A model generated the notes under the pieces. That model saw only the letters and a list, made by a program, of their open reading frames with translations, did not search any database and was not told the DNA's origin. A DNA stretch of 13,126 bases from contig JAPSKJ010000042.1 in NCBI GenBank assembly GCA_031177735.1, forward strand, positions 1 through 13,126, in the 5' to 3' direction. Shown here in pieces: positions 13,087 to 13,126 of this stretch (position 1 is its first letter; each line of letters starts with the position of its first letter). A program made the translations under genes and the position numbers. This stretch comes from Nocardioides sp. GTDB taxonomy: Bacteria > Actinomycetota > Actinomycetes > Propionibacteriales > Nocardioidaceae.

Positions 13087-13087
13087 C

Positions 13088-13126
13088 TCAGAGCGTCGCG
13101 GCTCGCACCACCATGACGTCGGGCAG
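13088..13126 (-). CDS. Possible C-terminal end of a gene entering from the right edge
   Basis: On the minus strand the last bases read LPDVMVVRAATL then TGA (13088-13090). The segment is only 12 residues, so the family cannot be named. Its hydrophobic beta-strand-like end and the location just after a small hairpin (13072-13085) are compatible with a real gene end. Confidence 0.35.
   Translation of the reverse strand: MPDVMVVRAATL

Larger units (their letters stand above)
12806..13087. other. Largely non-coding stretch after GH65
   Basis: These 282 nt hold no gene I can defend. They contain a 5-bp GC hairpin after GH65 (CCGGC/GCCGG) without a T-run, and a TTGACG hexamer at 12849. There are two direct copies of CCCGGCTGG (13022-13039) and a hairpin CACCG/CGGTG (13072-13085) near the possible minus-strand gene end. 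Short frames exist on both strands, but none has a good ribosome binding site or recognisable product. Confidence 0.6.

Noticed and set aside
1..13126. CRISPR arrays, insertion sequences, tRNA/rRNA genes, prophage or toxin-antitoxin genes
   Set aside because: I saw no spaced palindromic repeats, transposase motifs, terminal inverted repeats, cloverleaf sequences or composition shifts anywhere in the window.

Overview
This is a high-GC actinobacterial chromosome segment. The signs are strong G/C bias at third codon positions, frequent GTG starts, several genes lacking Shine-Dalgarno sequences, and long spurious antisense frames. The protein sequences read like Nocardioidaceae (Nocardioides-like), but that placement is an inference from family resemblance and not a search result. 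Nothing in the window looks like a mobile element, CRISPR array, rRNA or tRNA.

Layout. At 2-172 (+) is the end of a membrane protein, probably an ABC-2-type permease. It converges on ilvC across a strong stem-loop (224-269) that can terminate in both directions. Reading leftward on the minus strand, 9354-283 is one co-directional block. It begins with ilvD (7651-9354), a membrane-anchored or secreted protein of unknown function that abuts ilvD (6643-7650), an MccF-like S66 carboxypeptidase (5587-6600) and a GNAT acetyltransferase (4776-5498). A VOC/glyoxalase-fold protein (4283-4699) then overlaps a pterin-4a-carbinolamine dehydratase (3963-4286). The block ends with the ilvB-ilvN-ilvC operon (3714-283). 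To the right of ilvD, and divergent from it across 60 bp, are a beta-phosphoglucomutase-type HAD enzyme (9415-10137, +) and a GH65 disaccharide phosphorylase (10235-12805, +). The last ~320 bp is mostly non-coding and ends with what may be the C-terminus of a minus-strand gene.

How the genes work together. IlvB+IlvN (acetohydroxyacid synthase), IlvC (ketol-acid reductoisomerase) and IlvD (dihydroxyacid dehydratase) make up the common valine/isoleucine pathway up to the 2-oxo acids. Only the transaminase is absent. The GH65 enzyme and the HAD mutase form a disaccharide-salvage pair: phosphorolysis gives beta-glucose-1-phosphate, which the mutase converts to glucose-6-phosphate.

The most informative part of the window is the ilvB leader (3715-3920). 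It has a sigma70-like promoter placed so that transcription should start on or next to the A of a leader-peptide ATG. The 13-residue peptide MFTSILVRTRRGN carries consecutive Ile-Leu-Val codons. It is followed by a hairpin overlapping the peptide stop, a competing 15-nt antiterminator pairing, and a textbook intrinsic terminator with a U6 run. Together these make a complete ribosome-mediated transcription attenuator. No wholly new multi-gene system was found. The best candidates for novelty are this leaderless attenuator, the back-to-back leaderless promoters between ilvD and the HAD gene, the iterated 12-mer upstream of GH65, and the uncharacterised DPEW-motif secreted protein.
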